A DNA stretch of 64,000 nt from Nocardioides deserti (GCF_014266025.1 NZ_JACMYC010000005.1:269886-333885); one strand, 5' to 3'. Shown: positions 36,934 through 45,429, counted from the stretch's first letter. A program made the numbers and translations. Notes: generated from the letters alone by a model not told the origin.

Positions 36934-36953
36934 ACGTGACCGATCGGTCACGT
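36934..36953. promoter_or_regulatory. Perfect 20-bp palindrome, TetR-type operator candidate
   Basis: ACGTGACCGATCGGTCACGT is a perfect palindrome in the 91-bp gap before the acyltransferase start. The TGACCGATCGGTCA core resembles operators of TetR-family repressors. No TetR gene is present in the window. Confidence 0.65.
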
Positions 36954-36991
36954 CCCGGGCGTGCTGGCGGGCGTGCTGGCGAGCGTGGCGG

Positions 36992-38020
36992 TCAGTCGTC
37001 GACGAGGCCGAGGCGGAGGTACTCCGCGGCCCAGGTGCCCTGGAGCAGCAGCGAGGCGTAGCGCGCGACCTCGCTCGGCGCCTCCGCGGTCAGCATCTCG
37101 ACGCGTACGCCGCGGGCGGCGGCCGTGTCCTCGAGCCGGCGGCGGTGCTCGCCGAGGACGGGGTCCTCGTTGCCGTCGTCGAGCACGAGCAGGGTCGGGC
37201 GCAGCTCGCCGCCGCCGTCGGCGAACGGGTCGTCGAAGACGTCGCGGGGCCGGGTGGCCTCGATGACCGGCAGCACCTGGTCGACGTCGCCGGCGATCGC
37301 GGTCCGGCCGCTGGCGCGACGGATCGACTCCGCCACCCGGCGCGCGGCGCGGGCAGCCAGCACCGAGCCACCCCACACGAGCGGGTTGGCGTCCGCCAGC
37401 GCGATGGCGAGCATCTTGGCCGGGTTGATGGACAGGTCGCGGAAGGGCGAGCAGGAGATCGCGACGTCGTCGAGCGCGGTGGCGACGCCCTCGGGGTCGG
37501 CGCTGGGGCCGAGCCGGACCTGGTCGAGGAAGGACAGCACGACCACGGCGGTGGCGAGCGGGTCCTGGGTGGCGATCGGGAAGATCGTGCTCCACCGGCC
37601 GGCCGCGTGGTCGGCGACCATCGAGGTCGGCGGGCACGCGACGACCACCTGGCAGCCACGGCGGACCGCCTCGGCGACCGCCGACGCCGTACCGCTGTCG
37701 GCTCCGTCCGGGGCGAGCACCACGACGAGGTCCAGGGAGCCGGCCCACCCGGGCAGCGCGGGGCCGGGCCAGGCGACGAACGGCACCGGGCACCACGGCT
37801 CGAGCACTGCGCGGAGCAGGCGGGAGTCCGGGCCGGCCGCGATGATCGCGCGCGGTCGGGCCTGCTCCTGGAGCCGGCCGACGGCCTCGCGGATCGCCTC
37901 CGCGGCGTCGATGCACTCGCGGCGGACCCGCGAGCCGGACTCGGCGAGCGTGCGGAACCGCAGGTCCGCCGCGCCGATGGCGGTCTCGTCGTCGAGGCGT
38001 GACTCGTCGAACCAGCTCAT
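36992..38020 (-). CDS. SIS-domain (TobH/phosphomannose-isomerase-like) protein
   Basis: A 342-aa protein matching the actinobacterial SIS-like family located with manB (Rv3256c/TobH type). It starts WFDESRLDDETAIGAADL and shows a sugar-isomerase-like fold: RAIIAAGPDSRLLRAVL, DLVVVLAPDGADSGTASAVAE, GCQVVVACPP, and a C-terminal LLLQGTWAAEYLRLGLVDD. Relatives are annotated as bifunctional phosphoglucose/phosphomannose isomerases. A true type-I manA is absent from this neighbourhood, so this protein could supply mannose-6-phosphate, but that is inference. It follows the Trm112-like gene by 7 bp in the manB operon. Confidence 0.85.
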   Translation of the reverse strand: MSWFDESRLDDETAIGAADLRFRTLAESGSRVRRECIDAAEAIREAVGRLQEQARPRAIIAAGPDSRLLRAVLEPWCPVPFVAWPGPALPGWAGSLDLVVVLAPDGADSGTASAVAEAVRRGCQVVVACPPTSMVADHAAGRWSTIFPIATQDPLATAVVVLSFLDQVRLGPSADPEGVATALDDVAISCSPFRDLSINPAKMLAIALADANPLVWGGSVLAARAARRVAESIRRASGRTAIAGDVDQVLPVIEATRPRDVFDDPFADGGGELRPTLLVLDDGNEDPVLGEHRRRLEDTAAARGVRVEMLTAEAPSEVARYASLLLQGTWAAEYLRLGLVDD

Positions 38021-38027
38021 CGGCCGG

Positions 38028-38207
38028 TCAGGGCTTCCGGGCCTCGTCGACGAGCAGGACGGGGATGTCGTCGCGGACGGGGTAGGCGTAGCCGCACTCG
38101 CCCCGGCAGACGAGCTCGCCGTCGCCGCCCGGGTCGGGCGCCGCGACGAGGTCGCCGTGGCAGTTCGGGCAGACGATGATGTCCAGCAGCCCCTGGTCGA
38201 TGTTCAT
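38028..38207 (-). CDS. Trm112-family small zinc protein
   Basis: A 59-aa protein, MNIDQGLLDIIVCPNCHGDL with a second pair in CRGECGYAYPVRDDIPVLL: a CxxC...CxxxC zinc ribbon followed by the conserved PVRDDIPVLL of Trm112/YcaR. In other organisms such proteins act as partners of methyltransferases or are linked to LpxK; the bacterial role is unclear. The ATG overlaps the manB stop (ATGA), and tobH follows, so it is the middle gene of a three-gene operon. Confidence 0.92.
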   Translation of the reverse strand: MNIDQGLLDIIVCPNCHGDLVAAPDPGGDGELVCRGECGYAYPVRDDIPVLLVDEARKP

Positions 38208-39589
38208 CAGCCCTCCTGGCGGATGGTCGCGAGGACGTCGTCGCGGATCGCGGCCATGGTGGCCTCGTCCCGGCCCTCGGCGTTGAGGCGGAGCAGCGGC
38301 TCGGTGTTCGAGGGCCGCACGTTGAAGGTCCAGTCGGCGTGGCTGACCGTCAGCCCGTCGAGCCAGTCGGTCGTGACGCCGTCGCGGGCGGCGTACTCCT
38401 GCTCGATGCGGGCGATCGCGGCCTGCTGATCGGCGACGGTGGAGTTGATCTCCCCGCTGACGGGGTAGCGCTCGTACTCGGCGAGCAGCTGCGAGAGGGG
38501 TACGTCGGTCCCGGCTAGCGCCGCGAGGGCGTGCAGCGCGGCGAGCATGCCCGAGTCGGCGCGCCAGAAGTCGCGGAAGTAGAAGTGGCCGCTGTGCTCG
38601 CCGCCGAAGATCGCGTCGGTCTCGGCCATGGTGGCCTTGATGTAGGAGTGGCCCACGCGGGTGCGGACCGGGGTGCCGCCCAGCTCGGTGACCAGCTCGG
38701 GCACCGCGCGGCTGGTGATCAGGTTGTGGATGATCGTCGCGCCCGGCTCCTTGGCCAGCTCGCGGGCGGCGATGAGCGCGGTGAGGGTCGAGGGCGAGAC
38801 GTTGCGGCCGGTCTCGTCGACGAGGAAGCAGCGGTCCGCGTCGCCGTCGAAGGCCAGCCCCACGTCGGCGCCGGTCTCGAGCACCTTCGCCTGGAGGTCG
38901 CGGAGGTTCTCGGCCTCGATCGGGTTGGCCTCGTGGTGGGGGAAGGTGCCGTCGAGCTCGAAGTACATCGGCACCAGCTCGACCCGGTCCCCCAGCCGCT
39001 CGAAGACGGCCGGCGCCGTGTGGCCGGCCATGCCGTTGCCGGCGTCGACGACGACCGTGAGCCGGCGGCCCTGGACGGGCGCGAGAGAGAGCAGGTGGTC
39101 GGCGTACGCCGCCAGCACGTCCTGCTCGCTGATGGTGCCGGTCCGCTCGGCGTCCGGCTGCTGGGCGGCGGCGCCCCCGGCGACGAGGTCGCGGATCTCG
39201 GCCAGGCCGGTCTCCATGCCGATCGGCTGGGCGTGCGCGCGGCACATCTTGATGCCGTTGTACTGCGCCGGGTTGTGGCTCGCGGTGAACATCGCGCCCG
39301 GCACCGCGAGGTGCCCGGAGGCGAAGTAGAGCTGGTCGGTCGACGCGAGGCCGATCATCACCACGTCCGCGCCGGCCGCGGTCGCGCCCTCGGCGAACGC
39401 CTGCGCCATGCCCGGGCTGCTGGGCCGCATGTCGTGGCCGACCACGACGGTCTCCGCGCCGACGACCTGGACGTAGGCCCGGCCGGTCGCGCGCGCCAGC
39501 GCCTCGTCGAGCTGGTCCGGCACGGTGCCGCGGACGTCGTACGCCTTGAAGATCGCGGCGATGTTCGCGGGGTCGAGGGTGTCGGCCAT
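38207..39589 (-). CDS. manB: Phosphomannomutase/phosphoglucomutase
   Basis: A 460-aa alpha-D-phosphohexomutase. Four family loops are visible: active-site phosphoserine in TASHNP (S104), metal-binding FDGDADRC, sugar-specificity GEHSGHFYF, and phosphate-binding RPSNTEP. It converts mannose-6-P to mannose-1-P, the substrate of ManC at 48939, for GDP-mannose. The ATG follows TACTGT at leaderless spacing. It heads the manB-trm112-tobH operon; its neighbours match Rv3256c-Rv3258c of M. tuberculosis. Confidence 0.96.
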   Translation of the reverse strand: MADTLDPANIAAIFKAYDVRGTVPDQLDEALARATGRAYVQVVGAETVVVGHDMRPSSPGMAQAFAEGATAAGADVVMIGLASTDQLYFASGHLAVPGAMFTASHNPAQYNGIKMCRAHAQPIGMETGLAEIRDLVAGGAAAQQPDAERTGTISEQDVLAAYADHLLSLAPVQGRRLTVVVDAGNGMAGHTAPAVFERLGDRVELVPMYFELDGTFPHHEANPIEAENLRDLQAKVLETGADVGLAFDGDADRCFLVDETGRNVSPSTLTALIAARELAKEPGATIIHNLITSRAVPELVTELGGTPVRTRVGHSYIKATMAETDAIFGGEHSGHFYFRDFWRADSGMLAALHALAALAGTDVPLSQLLAEYERYPVSGEINSTVADQQAAIARIEQEYAARDGVTTDWLDGLTVSHADWTFNVRPSNTEPLLRLNAEGRDEATMAAIRDDVLATIRQEG

Positions 39590-39596
39590 GAGCGAG

Positions 39597-39602
39597 ACAG
39601 TA
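39597..39602 (-). promoter_or_regulatory. Predicted -10 element (TACTGT) for manB
   Basis: TACTGT ends 7 nt before the manB ATG; no Shine-Dalgarno. Confidence 0.5.
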
Positions 39603-39608
39603 ACGAGG

Positions 39609-39971
39609 TCAGTCGGTGCTGAGCACGCGGAGGTGCCCGCGACGGCCGCGCTCGCGGACGTTCTCCTCCGCCGGTGGCAGGCGCACCACCTGCTTCACCG
39701 GTCGGGCGGCCTCGCGGACCGCGTCGGCGAGGGCCAGCAGGTCGTCGGTGGAGGGGCCCTGGGCGGCCGGGTCCGGCGCCAAACGGAGCACCTCCCAGCC
39801 CCGCGGCGCGGACAGGCGCTCGCTGTGGGTGTCGCACAGGTCGTAGGCGTGCGGCTCGGCGTACGTCGCCAGCGGGCCCAGGACGGCGGTCTGGTCGGCG
39901 TAGACGTAGGTGAGCGTGCTGGTCGCAGGACGGCCGCACGCGGTGCGGGAACAGCGACGGGCGGGACTCAC
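39609..39971 (-). CDS. DUF3499 family protein
   Basis: A 120-aa protein. The N-terminal half holds four Cys/His-rich positions, CSRTACGRPATSTLTYVYAD and YDLCDTHSERL, suggesting a zinc ribbon, and the C-terminus is basic (RGRRGHLRVLSTD). It matches DUF3499 (Rv3258c-like), always found between manB and the metallopeptidase-family gene. Function unknown. GTG at 39971 follows TACGGT by 6 nt. It is divergent from the next gene, with 48 bp between. Confidence 0.88.
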   Translation of the reverse strand: MSPARRCSRTACGRPATSTLTYVYADQTAVLGPLATYAEPHAYDLCDTHSERLSAPRGWEVLRLAPDPAAQGPSTDDLLALADAVREAARPVKQVVRLPPAEENVRERGRRGHLRVLSTD

Positions 39972-39977
39972 GAGCAG

Positions 39978-39983
39978 ACCGTA
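39978..39983 (-). promoter_or_regulatory. Predicted -10 element (TACGGT) for DUF3499 gene
   Basis: TACGGT on the minus strand, 6 nt before the GTG at 39971; divergent from the plus-strand -10 at 40008. Confidence 0.5.
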
Positions 39984-40007
39984 CCCCTCGGCACCGACCA
40001 CCCGGCT

Positions 40008-40013
40008 TAGGCT
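40008..40013 (+). promoter_or_regulatory. Predicted -10 element (TAGGCT)
   Basis: TAGGCT ends 6 nt before the GTG at 40020 and has no ribosome site after it. Confidence 0.5.
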
Positions 40014-40019
40014 CGCGGC

Positions 40020-40472
40020 GTGACCGAGCCCGCCCCCGCCACCCCCCGCGGCCCCCGTCGGCGGGACCGTCGCGGCCGCGGCATGCGCGGCCCCGGCGTC
40101 CTCCCCCGCACCCCCGGCCGGCCGGAGACCCGCACCCGGCGCGAGCGGTTCGACGACCTGGTCCTCGCCGTCGTCGAGGAGGTCGACGGCCGGTGGGCCG
40201 ACCGCCTCGGGACCGTCGAGTACGCCGTCGAGGACACCCCTCACGTCCCCGACGACTGGGACTCCCCCGACGTCCCCCTCGGCTCGGCCGTCCGCGGCAC
40301 CGGCGGCGAACCCTCCCGCGTCGTCGTCTTCCGCCGTCCCATCGAGCACCGCGCCGAGACCCGCTCCGAGCTCGACGCCCTCGTCCTCACCGTCGTCGTC
40401 GAGCAGGTCGCCGACCTGCTCAACGTCGACCCCTCCGTCATCGACCCGCGGTACGACGCCGACGACGACTGA
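40020..40472 (+). CDS. Metallopeptidase-family (Zincin_1/DUF1025-like) protein with degenerate active site
   Basis: A 150-aa protein. The first 40 residues are Arg/Pro/Gly-rich. Then RRERFDDLVLAVVEEVDGRW and VPDDWDSPDVPLG, VVVFRRPIEHRAETRSEL match the Zincin_1 family that lies next to DUF3499 in actinobacteria. The helix that should hold HExxH reads LTVVVEQVADLLNVDP, so only the Glu remains and both His ligands are lost. It is therefore unlikely to be a zinc protease. The region after this (IDPRYDADDD) is acidic. Function unknown. Confidence 0.8.
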   Translation: MTEPAPATPRGPRRRDRRGRGMRGPGVLPRTPGRPETRTRRERFDDLVLAVVEEVDGRWADRLGTVEYAVEDTPHVPDDWDSPDVPLGSAVRGTGGEPSRVVVFRRPIEHRAETRSELDALVLTVVVEQVADLLNVDPSVIDPRYDADDD

Positions 40473-40519
40473 GCTTCGCGGCCGCCGCAGTCGGCTCACG
40501 GGTTCTCGTCACGGTGCCC

Positions 40520-40750
40520 GGCGGCCCTCCCTGCTCGTCAGCGGGAGGCGGATGGCTCGTCGACGGACAGGCAGAACTTCCCGTTCGGACGCGCCGACCT
40601 GCAGGAACGTCGCCCGGATGCGACTTCTGCCCGTCTGACGACGGCCCGCAGGCGCGACGTGGACCGGGCCCCGTTCCCGGCGGCAGCCGCAGCACGGTCG
40701 GGCCTGGCGGCAGCCGCAGAACGGTCGGGCCTGGCGGCCCTCCCTGCTCG
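40520..40750. repeat. Small repeats in convergent intergenic 40473-40764
   Basis: Two adjoining 27-bp units (40681-40707, 40708-40734) differ at one base; unit starts CGGCAGCCGCAG. An 18-bp direct repeat GGCGGCCCTCCCTGCTCG occurs at 40520-40537 and again at 40733-40750. No gene is supported in this 292-bp gap. Confidence 0.8.
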
Positions 40751-40764
40751 ACCAGCAGGTGGGA

Positions 40765-42144
40765 CTAGGGGAGGCCGGGGCGGACGTCGGGGACGAGGGA
40801 GGACCGCACCAGCTCGTGGAGGCGTACGACGCCGGCGCCGCCGGTCGCGGCGACGACCGACGCGACCACGGGCGTGCGCTGCGGGGTGACCGTGAGGTGG
40901 ACCGCCCGGGCGGGCAGGCCGACCGCGAACCCGCGGTTCGGCGACACCTCGACCCGCTTGGCGGCCAGCTCGGCGCCGGACGCGTCGCGGGCGACGACCT
41001 CGACGACCCCGGTCGAGGTGGCCCCGGCGAGCACGAGGCGCTTGCGGCCGGGTGGGACGGCGGCGACCGTGGCCGTCTCCACGCCGGCCGTGGGGACGGC
41101 GTGCGCGAGGTCGCCGCCGACGAACGACCGCAGCGTCGCGGTGACCGGCCCGGTGGCGTCGACGACGAGCCCGAGCGCGCCGTCGGCGACGAGCGCGCCG
41201 AGCGTGGCCCCCAGCTGCACCCGGGCGACGGACTGCGGCGGGACGCGGACGTCCTCGATGCCCTCGGGCGCGAAGACGGAGCGCTCGTCGAGCACCCGCA
41301 GGGTCGCGCGGACCTCGGAGTCGCCGTCGTTCGCGACCAGGAGCGTCCGTTCGCCGATACCCACGGGGAGGCCGAGGAGGGTGAGCGAGGTCGCGGGCTC
41401 GGCCTGCGGCGGGAGGTGGTCCTCGGCTGCATCGCCGGCGCCGAGCTCGTCGACCCGGTCGAGCACCGCGGAGAAGACCCGGCCGCGCTGCGTGGTCACG
41501 CGCAGCGACAGCTCGTCGCGGCGCGGGAGCAGCTCGGCGAGGTCGAGCCGCACGCTGCTGCGCCCCGGCACGGCCACGCCGCGGAGCTCCGGCGCCTCGA
41601 CGATCCCGGCGCGGCCGGTGACGACCACGTCGGCGACGGCGGCGCCGTTGTCGGGGTTGACCAGCTCGAGCACGGAGGAGTGGCCGGCGCCGGCGCCCAC
41701 GCCGGTGAACCACTGCTCGGGCGCCGGGGCGGCGCACTCGGCGACGCGCAGCGGCCCGTCGGCGTACCGCCCGGCGACCAGGCCCGGCGCGAGCGCGTCC
41801 TCCGCGCGGACGACCACCGGACGGTCGCCGAGACCGGGGACCTCGCCCAGGCGGCCGGGGGCGACCTCGACCGCCGACTCGTCGACCCCGGCTCCCGCGA
41901 CGACGGTGCCGGACTCCCCCGAGGTCGTGGTCACGAGCACGGGCGACGCCAGGCCGGGGCACACGACGGACGCGGCGCCGAGGGCGGCCTCGACCGGTGA
42001 CCGGTCGGGCAGCGGCGGCGTCTCGGTGCGAGTGAGGAGCACCGCGCCGCCGGTGAGCAGCGGCAGCAGGACCGCGAGCACGACGGTCACGTCGAGGACG
42101 CGCGAGGGGCGGGCCCGGGCGGCCCGGCGCGAGGGGGTGCTCAT
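40765..42144 (-). CDS. DUF5719 family exported protein
   Basis: A 459-aa protein with one N-terminal membrane segment (VLDVTVVLAVLLPLLTGGAVLL), then an all-beta extracytoplasmic region made of several repeated Ig-like strands (e.g. SSVLELVNPDNGAAVADVVV, RTLLVANDGDSEVRATLRVL). It fits DUF5719, found in actinobacteria immediately downstream of a large membrane glycosyltransferase and close to whiB. Function unknown. The ATG overlaps the upstream gene's stop (ATGA), so the two are made together, and a complex at the membrane is plausible. Confidence 0.85.
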   Translation of the reverse strand: MSTPSRRAARARPSRVLDVTVVLAVLLPLLTGGAVLLTRTETPPLPDRSPVEAALGAASVVCPGLASPVLVTTTSGESGTVVAGAGVDESAVEVAPGRLGEVPGLGDRPVVVRAEDALAPGLVAGRYADGPLRVAECAAPAPEQWFTGVGAGAGHSSVLELVNPDNGAAVADVVVTGRAGIVEAPELRGVAVPGRSSVRLDLAELLPRRDELSLRVTTQRGRVFSAVLDRVDELGAGDAAEDHLPPQAEPATSLTLLGLPVGIGERTLLVANDGDSEVRATLRVLDERSVFAPEGIEDVRVPPQSVARVQLGATLGALVADGALGLVVDATGPVTATLRSFVGGDLAHAVPTAGVETATVAAVPPGRKRLVLAGATSTGVVEVVARDASGAELAAKRVEVSPNRGFAVGLPARAVHLTVTPQRTPVVASVVAATGGAGVVRLHELVRSSLVPDVRPGLP

Positions 42145-45020
42145 CCGCGCCTCCGCTCGAGGGCGCGCTGGGTCGTGGGCGCGCAGAGCACGAGCACCCA
42201 GAGGAGCCCCGCGCCCTGGAGGACGAGCAGGACGACCCGCAGCCACGACCGGGGCCCGTCGAGCGCGTCGGCGGAGATCGGCCGGTCGACCTGCCAGGCC
42301 CGCGTCGCGGGGTCGGCGGCGCTGGCCTGCACGAGCCCGCCGGTCGCGTCGAGCATCGCGGCGACGGCGCCGTCGGCGGGGGCCGGGAGCACGACGTACT
42401 CGATCCCCCGCTTGCCGAGCTCGGTCACCAGCGCCGGCGTCGGCCGCGAGGCGAGCCGCTGCACGTCGCGGGTGAGCACGTCGTCCTCGGGCGCGAGCGC
42501 GAGCACCTCGTCCTCACCGAGCGTGACGCCGTCGCCGCGACGCACGACCCAGCTCAGGCCCTCCTCGACAGACCCGCGGACGACGAGGATGCCGTGGTCC
42601 TCGCCGCGGGTGGCGGCCTGGACCATGTACGCCGGGATGCCGGACCGCGGGTCCTCGTCCAGCGACGCGTCGGCCCCGGTGAGGGCCCACGCCAGCCCGC
42701 CCAGCGGCACCACGGCCGCCACCACCGTGAGCGCCGCGGCGACCCGGCGCGGCGCGCCCTGGCCGCCGAGCACCGCGGCGACGACGAACGCACCCTGCAG
42801 CGCGACGACGAGGAACGCCAGCGCCGGCGCGGTCTCGACCGACGCCAGTGACAGCGTGACGGTCCCGAGCAGCGCAGCGACGACAGCGGCCACCAGCGCG
42901 ACGATCCAGCACACCAGCACCGGGATCCGGGTCGCCCGCGGCACGAGCGCCGCGACGGCCAGCACGGCCACGACCACCCCGAGCCACACCGGCGCACCGA
43001 GGTCACCCAGCCGCCCGGCGACCAGGTCGAGCGGCGCGACGGTCGGCACGGGCAGCCGGCCCGGCTCGAGCAGCAGTCCCTCGGCCGCGCGCTCGAGCAG
43101 GCTCGGCAGCCACCAGGGCGCGAGCAGCAGCACCGGCACGGCCAGCGCCACCAGCGGCGGCGCCCAGACCGAGCGGTCGCGCAGGGCGGAGCGGACGACG
43201 GCGTACGACGCGGCGAGCACGACCAACCCGAGCACGACGGCGAACGGCCAGGCCACGGGCGCGAACGCGGTGGTCAGCGCGAGGAGGAGGCCGGTGCGCC
43301 AGGCGGCGCGCCAGCGACGGTCGGGCTCGGGGTCGGCGAAGCCGAGGGCGGCGTGGGCGAGCCACGGCAGCACCGCGACGGCGACCACGGGGCCGAGCCG
43401 GCCGTCGCCCCACGCGCCGCTGGTGAGGGCGACCAGCGACCAGGTCGCCGAGCCCCACAGCAGCAGCCAGCGCGGCGCGCCCTGCGGCGAGACGAACCGG
43501 CCGACCACGCGCAGCAGCCGCCAGGCGCCCCACAGCGCGACCGGCGCGGACAGCACGAGCACCGCGCTGACCGCGGTCGTCGTGCCGAGGACGGTGCCCA
43601 GCAGGGCGAGCGGGAGGAGGTACGGCGGCGCGGGGACGCCGGTGCCCTGGCCGAGCGGGTGCCAGTGCTCCACGTGCAGCCGCCACCAGTCCGCGACCGA
43701 CTCGGGCACCGGGGAGAGCCCGCCGCCGGAGACCGCGCCGTACGCCTCGCGGCCGGCCACCAGCAGCGCGACGACGAGCAGCGCCAGCGCGACCGCGACC
43801 GGGTTGGTGAGGAAGCGCGCGACGGCGCCGGTGTCGGCGTACTCCTCGTCCTCGTCGAGCACGCGGCGGCGCGCGGCCATCGAGGACGGGTCGTGCTCGG
43901 CCTTGGCGGCGCGGCGGCGCTCGGCGACGTCGGCGGCCTGGTTCGTGGCGGCGGCCGCGAGGTCGCTGACGAAGTCCAGGCCGTGGCGGTAGGGCAGCCA
44001 CGGCGGCGCGAGGAGGCGGCGCACGTCGGCGGGCTCGCGGACCTGCCGCTGCTGCCGCTCGCGGCGGGCGGCGTGGACCTCGCGCGGGCTGGAGTAGACC
44101 GAGACCAGCGCGGCGAGCTCGTCGAGCGCCTGCCCGACCGAGCGGAGCAGCAGGAACCCGATGACCCGCAGCACCGTCCCGAGCGCCAGGCGCACCAGCT
44201 GGAAGGGCAGCGAGCGGGCGCGGGAGTTCGCGAGCAGCGTGTAGAGCGCGGCGCGGCGCTCCTGGTAGTGGGTGTGCCGGCCGGTCAGCGGCGTGCGGCG
44301 TACGCCGCGGTGGGCCGCCTCGGCGTGGAAGACGACCGCCTGCGGCACGACGATCGCGCGGTGGCCGGCCGTCGCGGCGCGCCAGCCGAAGTCGACGTCG
44401 TTGCCGAAGATCGGCAGCTGCCGGTCGAACCCGCCGAGCTCTTCGAGCACGTGGCGGCGCACGAGCATCCCGGCGGTGTTGACCGCGAGGACGGTGCGGA
44501 CGGCGTCGTGCTGGCCCTGGTCGTACTCCCCGCGCTCCAGCCCCGTCTCGCGCCGCCCGGTGCCCGAGATCGTGACGCCGAGCTCGAGCAGCCGGCGCAG
44601 CGAGGGCCACTCGCGCAGCTTCGGGCCGAGCACCGCGACGTCGGGCTGCTCCGCGGCGGCCGCGAGCAGCGCCTCGAGGGCGCGTGGGTCGGGGTTGCTG
44701 TCGTCGTGGAGGAGCCAGATCCAGTCCGCGCCGGTGCCGGTGCCGGTCGTGGCGGTGCCGTTCGCGGCGGCGCGCTCGAGACCGAGCGCGACGGCGTCGG
44801 GGTACGACGTCGCGCCGCTGACCCGCTCGACGCCGCCGACCAGCAGGTCGCCGAGCGCGGACTCGACCAGGTCGGCGCTGCCGTCCTTGCTGCCGGTGTC
44901 GATCGCGACGACCGCGTCGACCGGGCGGGTCTGGCTGCGGAGCCCGTCGAGCACCGCGGGCAGCCAGCGCGCGCCGTCGTGGCTGACCAGCAGCGCGACG
45001 ACACGACCGGGGGCGGACAC
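42141..45020 (-). CDS. Large family-2 glycosyltransferase with polytopic membrane domain
   Basis: A 959-aa protein. Residues 1-240 are a GT-A GT2 domain: VVALLVSHDGARWLPAVL, VVAIDTGSKDGSADL, WLLHDDSNPDP (DxD-like), LGGFDRQLPIFGNDVDFGWRA. A linker follows, then about 12 membrane helices (e.g. PVAVALALLVVALLVAG, LGPVVAVAVLPWLAHAALG), and a soluble C-terminal segment before a last helix. This long type usually adds sugars to lipid-linked or surface polymers. It lies beside whiB as in other actinobacteria. GTG start with TAGGGT at leaderless spacing; it heads an operon with the DUF5719 gene. Confidence 0.9.
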   Translation of the reverse strand: MSAPGRVVALLVSHDGARWLPAVLDGLRSQTRPVDAVVAIDTGSKDGSADLVESALGDLLVGGVERVSGATSYPDAVALGLERAAANGTATTGTGTGADWIWLLHDDSNPDPRALEALLAAAAEQPDVAVLGPKLREWPSLRRLLELGVTISGTGRRETGLERGEYDQGQHDAVRTVLAVNTAGMLVRRHVLEELGGFDRQLPIFGNDVDFGWRAATAGHRAIVVPQAVVFHAEAAHRGVRRTPLTGRHTHYQERRAALYTLLANSRARSLPFQLVRLALGTVLRVIGFLLLRSVGQALDELAALVSVYSSPREVHAARRERQQRQVREPADVRRLLAPPWLPYRHGLDFVSDLAAAATNQAADVAERRRAAKAEHDPSSMAARRRVLDEDEEYADTGAVARFLTNPVAVALALLVVALLVAGREAYGAVSGGGLSPVPESVADWWRLHVEHWHPLGQGTGVPAPPYLLPLALLGTVLGTTTAVSAVLVLSAPVALWGAWRLLRVVGRFVSPQGAPRWLLLWGSATWSLVALTSGAWGDGRLGPVVAVAVLPWLAHAALGFADPEPDRRWRAAWRTGLLLALTTAFAPVAWPFAVVLGLVVLAASYAVVRSALRDRSVWAPPLVALAVPVLLLAPWWLPSLLERAAEGLLLEPGRLPVPTVAPLDLVAGRLGDLGAPVWLGVVVAVLAVAALVPRATRIPVLVCWIVALVAAVVAALLGTVTLSLASVETAPALAFLVVALQGAFVVAAVLGGQGAPRRVAAALTVVAAVVPLGGLAWALTGADASLDEDPRSGIPAYMVQAATRGEDHGILVVRGSVEEGLSWVVRRGDGVTLGEDEVLALAPEDDVLTRDVQRLASRPTPALVTELGKRGIEYVVLPAPADGAVAAMLDATGGLVQASAADPATRAWQVDRPISADALDGPRSWLRVVLLVLQGAGLLWVLVLCAPTTQRALERRRG

Positions 45021-45028
45021 GTCGGAAG

Positions 45029-45034
45029 ACCCTA
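45029..45034 (-). promoter_or_regulatory. Predicted -10 element (TAGGGT) for the GT2-DUF5719 operon
   Basis: TAGGGT on the minus strand ends 8 nt before the GTG at 45020. Confidence 0.5.
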
Positions 45035-45093
45035 CGGGGCCTGGCCGGGCTCCCCGAACCCAGCGAGTGACCCAGCCGACGAGCCCGGCGAAA

Positions 45094-45135
45094 TGAGAAG
45101 GACCCCGGCCGCTGGCGACCGGGGTTCCCTTCTCA
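45094..45135 (-). terminator. whiB terminator
   Basis: TGAGAAGG pairs with CCCTTCTCA (one bulge) around an inner CCCCGG/CCGGGG stem; a smaller CTGCTC/GAGCAG hairpin lies at 45136-45151. Confidence 0.8.
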
Positions 45136-45174
45136 CTGCTCCGCTGAGCAGCCCTGGTTTCGGACTGCCCTGCT

Positions 45175-45429
45175 TCAGACTGCTCGCTTCTTCAGCTTGC
45201 GGCGCTCCCTCTCGGAGAGACCGCCCCAGATGCCGAAGCGCTCGTCGTTCATCAGTGCGGACTCCAGACACTCGGTCCGCACCTCGCAGGTGAGGCAGAC
45301 CTTCTTGGCCTCCCTCGTCGATCCACCCTTTTCGGGGAAGAACGCCTCGGGGTCGGTCTGAGCGCACAGCGCGCGCTCCTGCCAACCCGCTTCCTCGGCG
45401 TCCCCGTCGAGGAGAAAAAGTTCTCTCAC
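45175..45429 (-). CDS. whiB: WhiB-family iron-sulfur transcription regulator (WhiB2/WhmD type)
   Basis: An 84-aa protein with the four cluster-binding Cys (CAQTD, then CLTCEVRTEC) and the GIWGG turn followed by SERERRKLKKRAV, the basic DNA-binding tail. It fits the WhiB/WhiB2/WhmD branch, required for septation in streptomycetes and mycobacteria, and its placement next to fbiA and the manB block agrees (Rv3260c). The GTG at 45429 is preferred, with AAAGGG 8 nt upstream and a sigma-A promoter further up; the longer frame (to 45480) begins in the promoter spacer. Confidence 0.93.
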   Translation of the reverse strand: MRELFLLDGDAEEAGWQERALCAQTDPEAFFPEKGGSTREAKKVCLTCEVRTECLESALMNDERFGIWGGLSERERRKLKKRAV

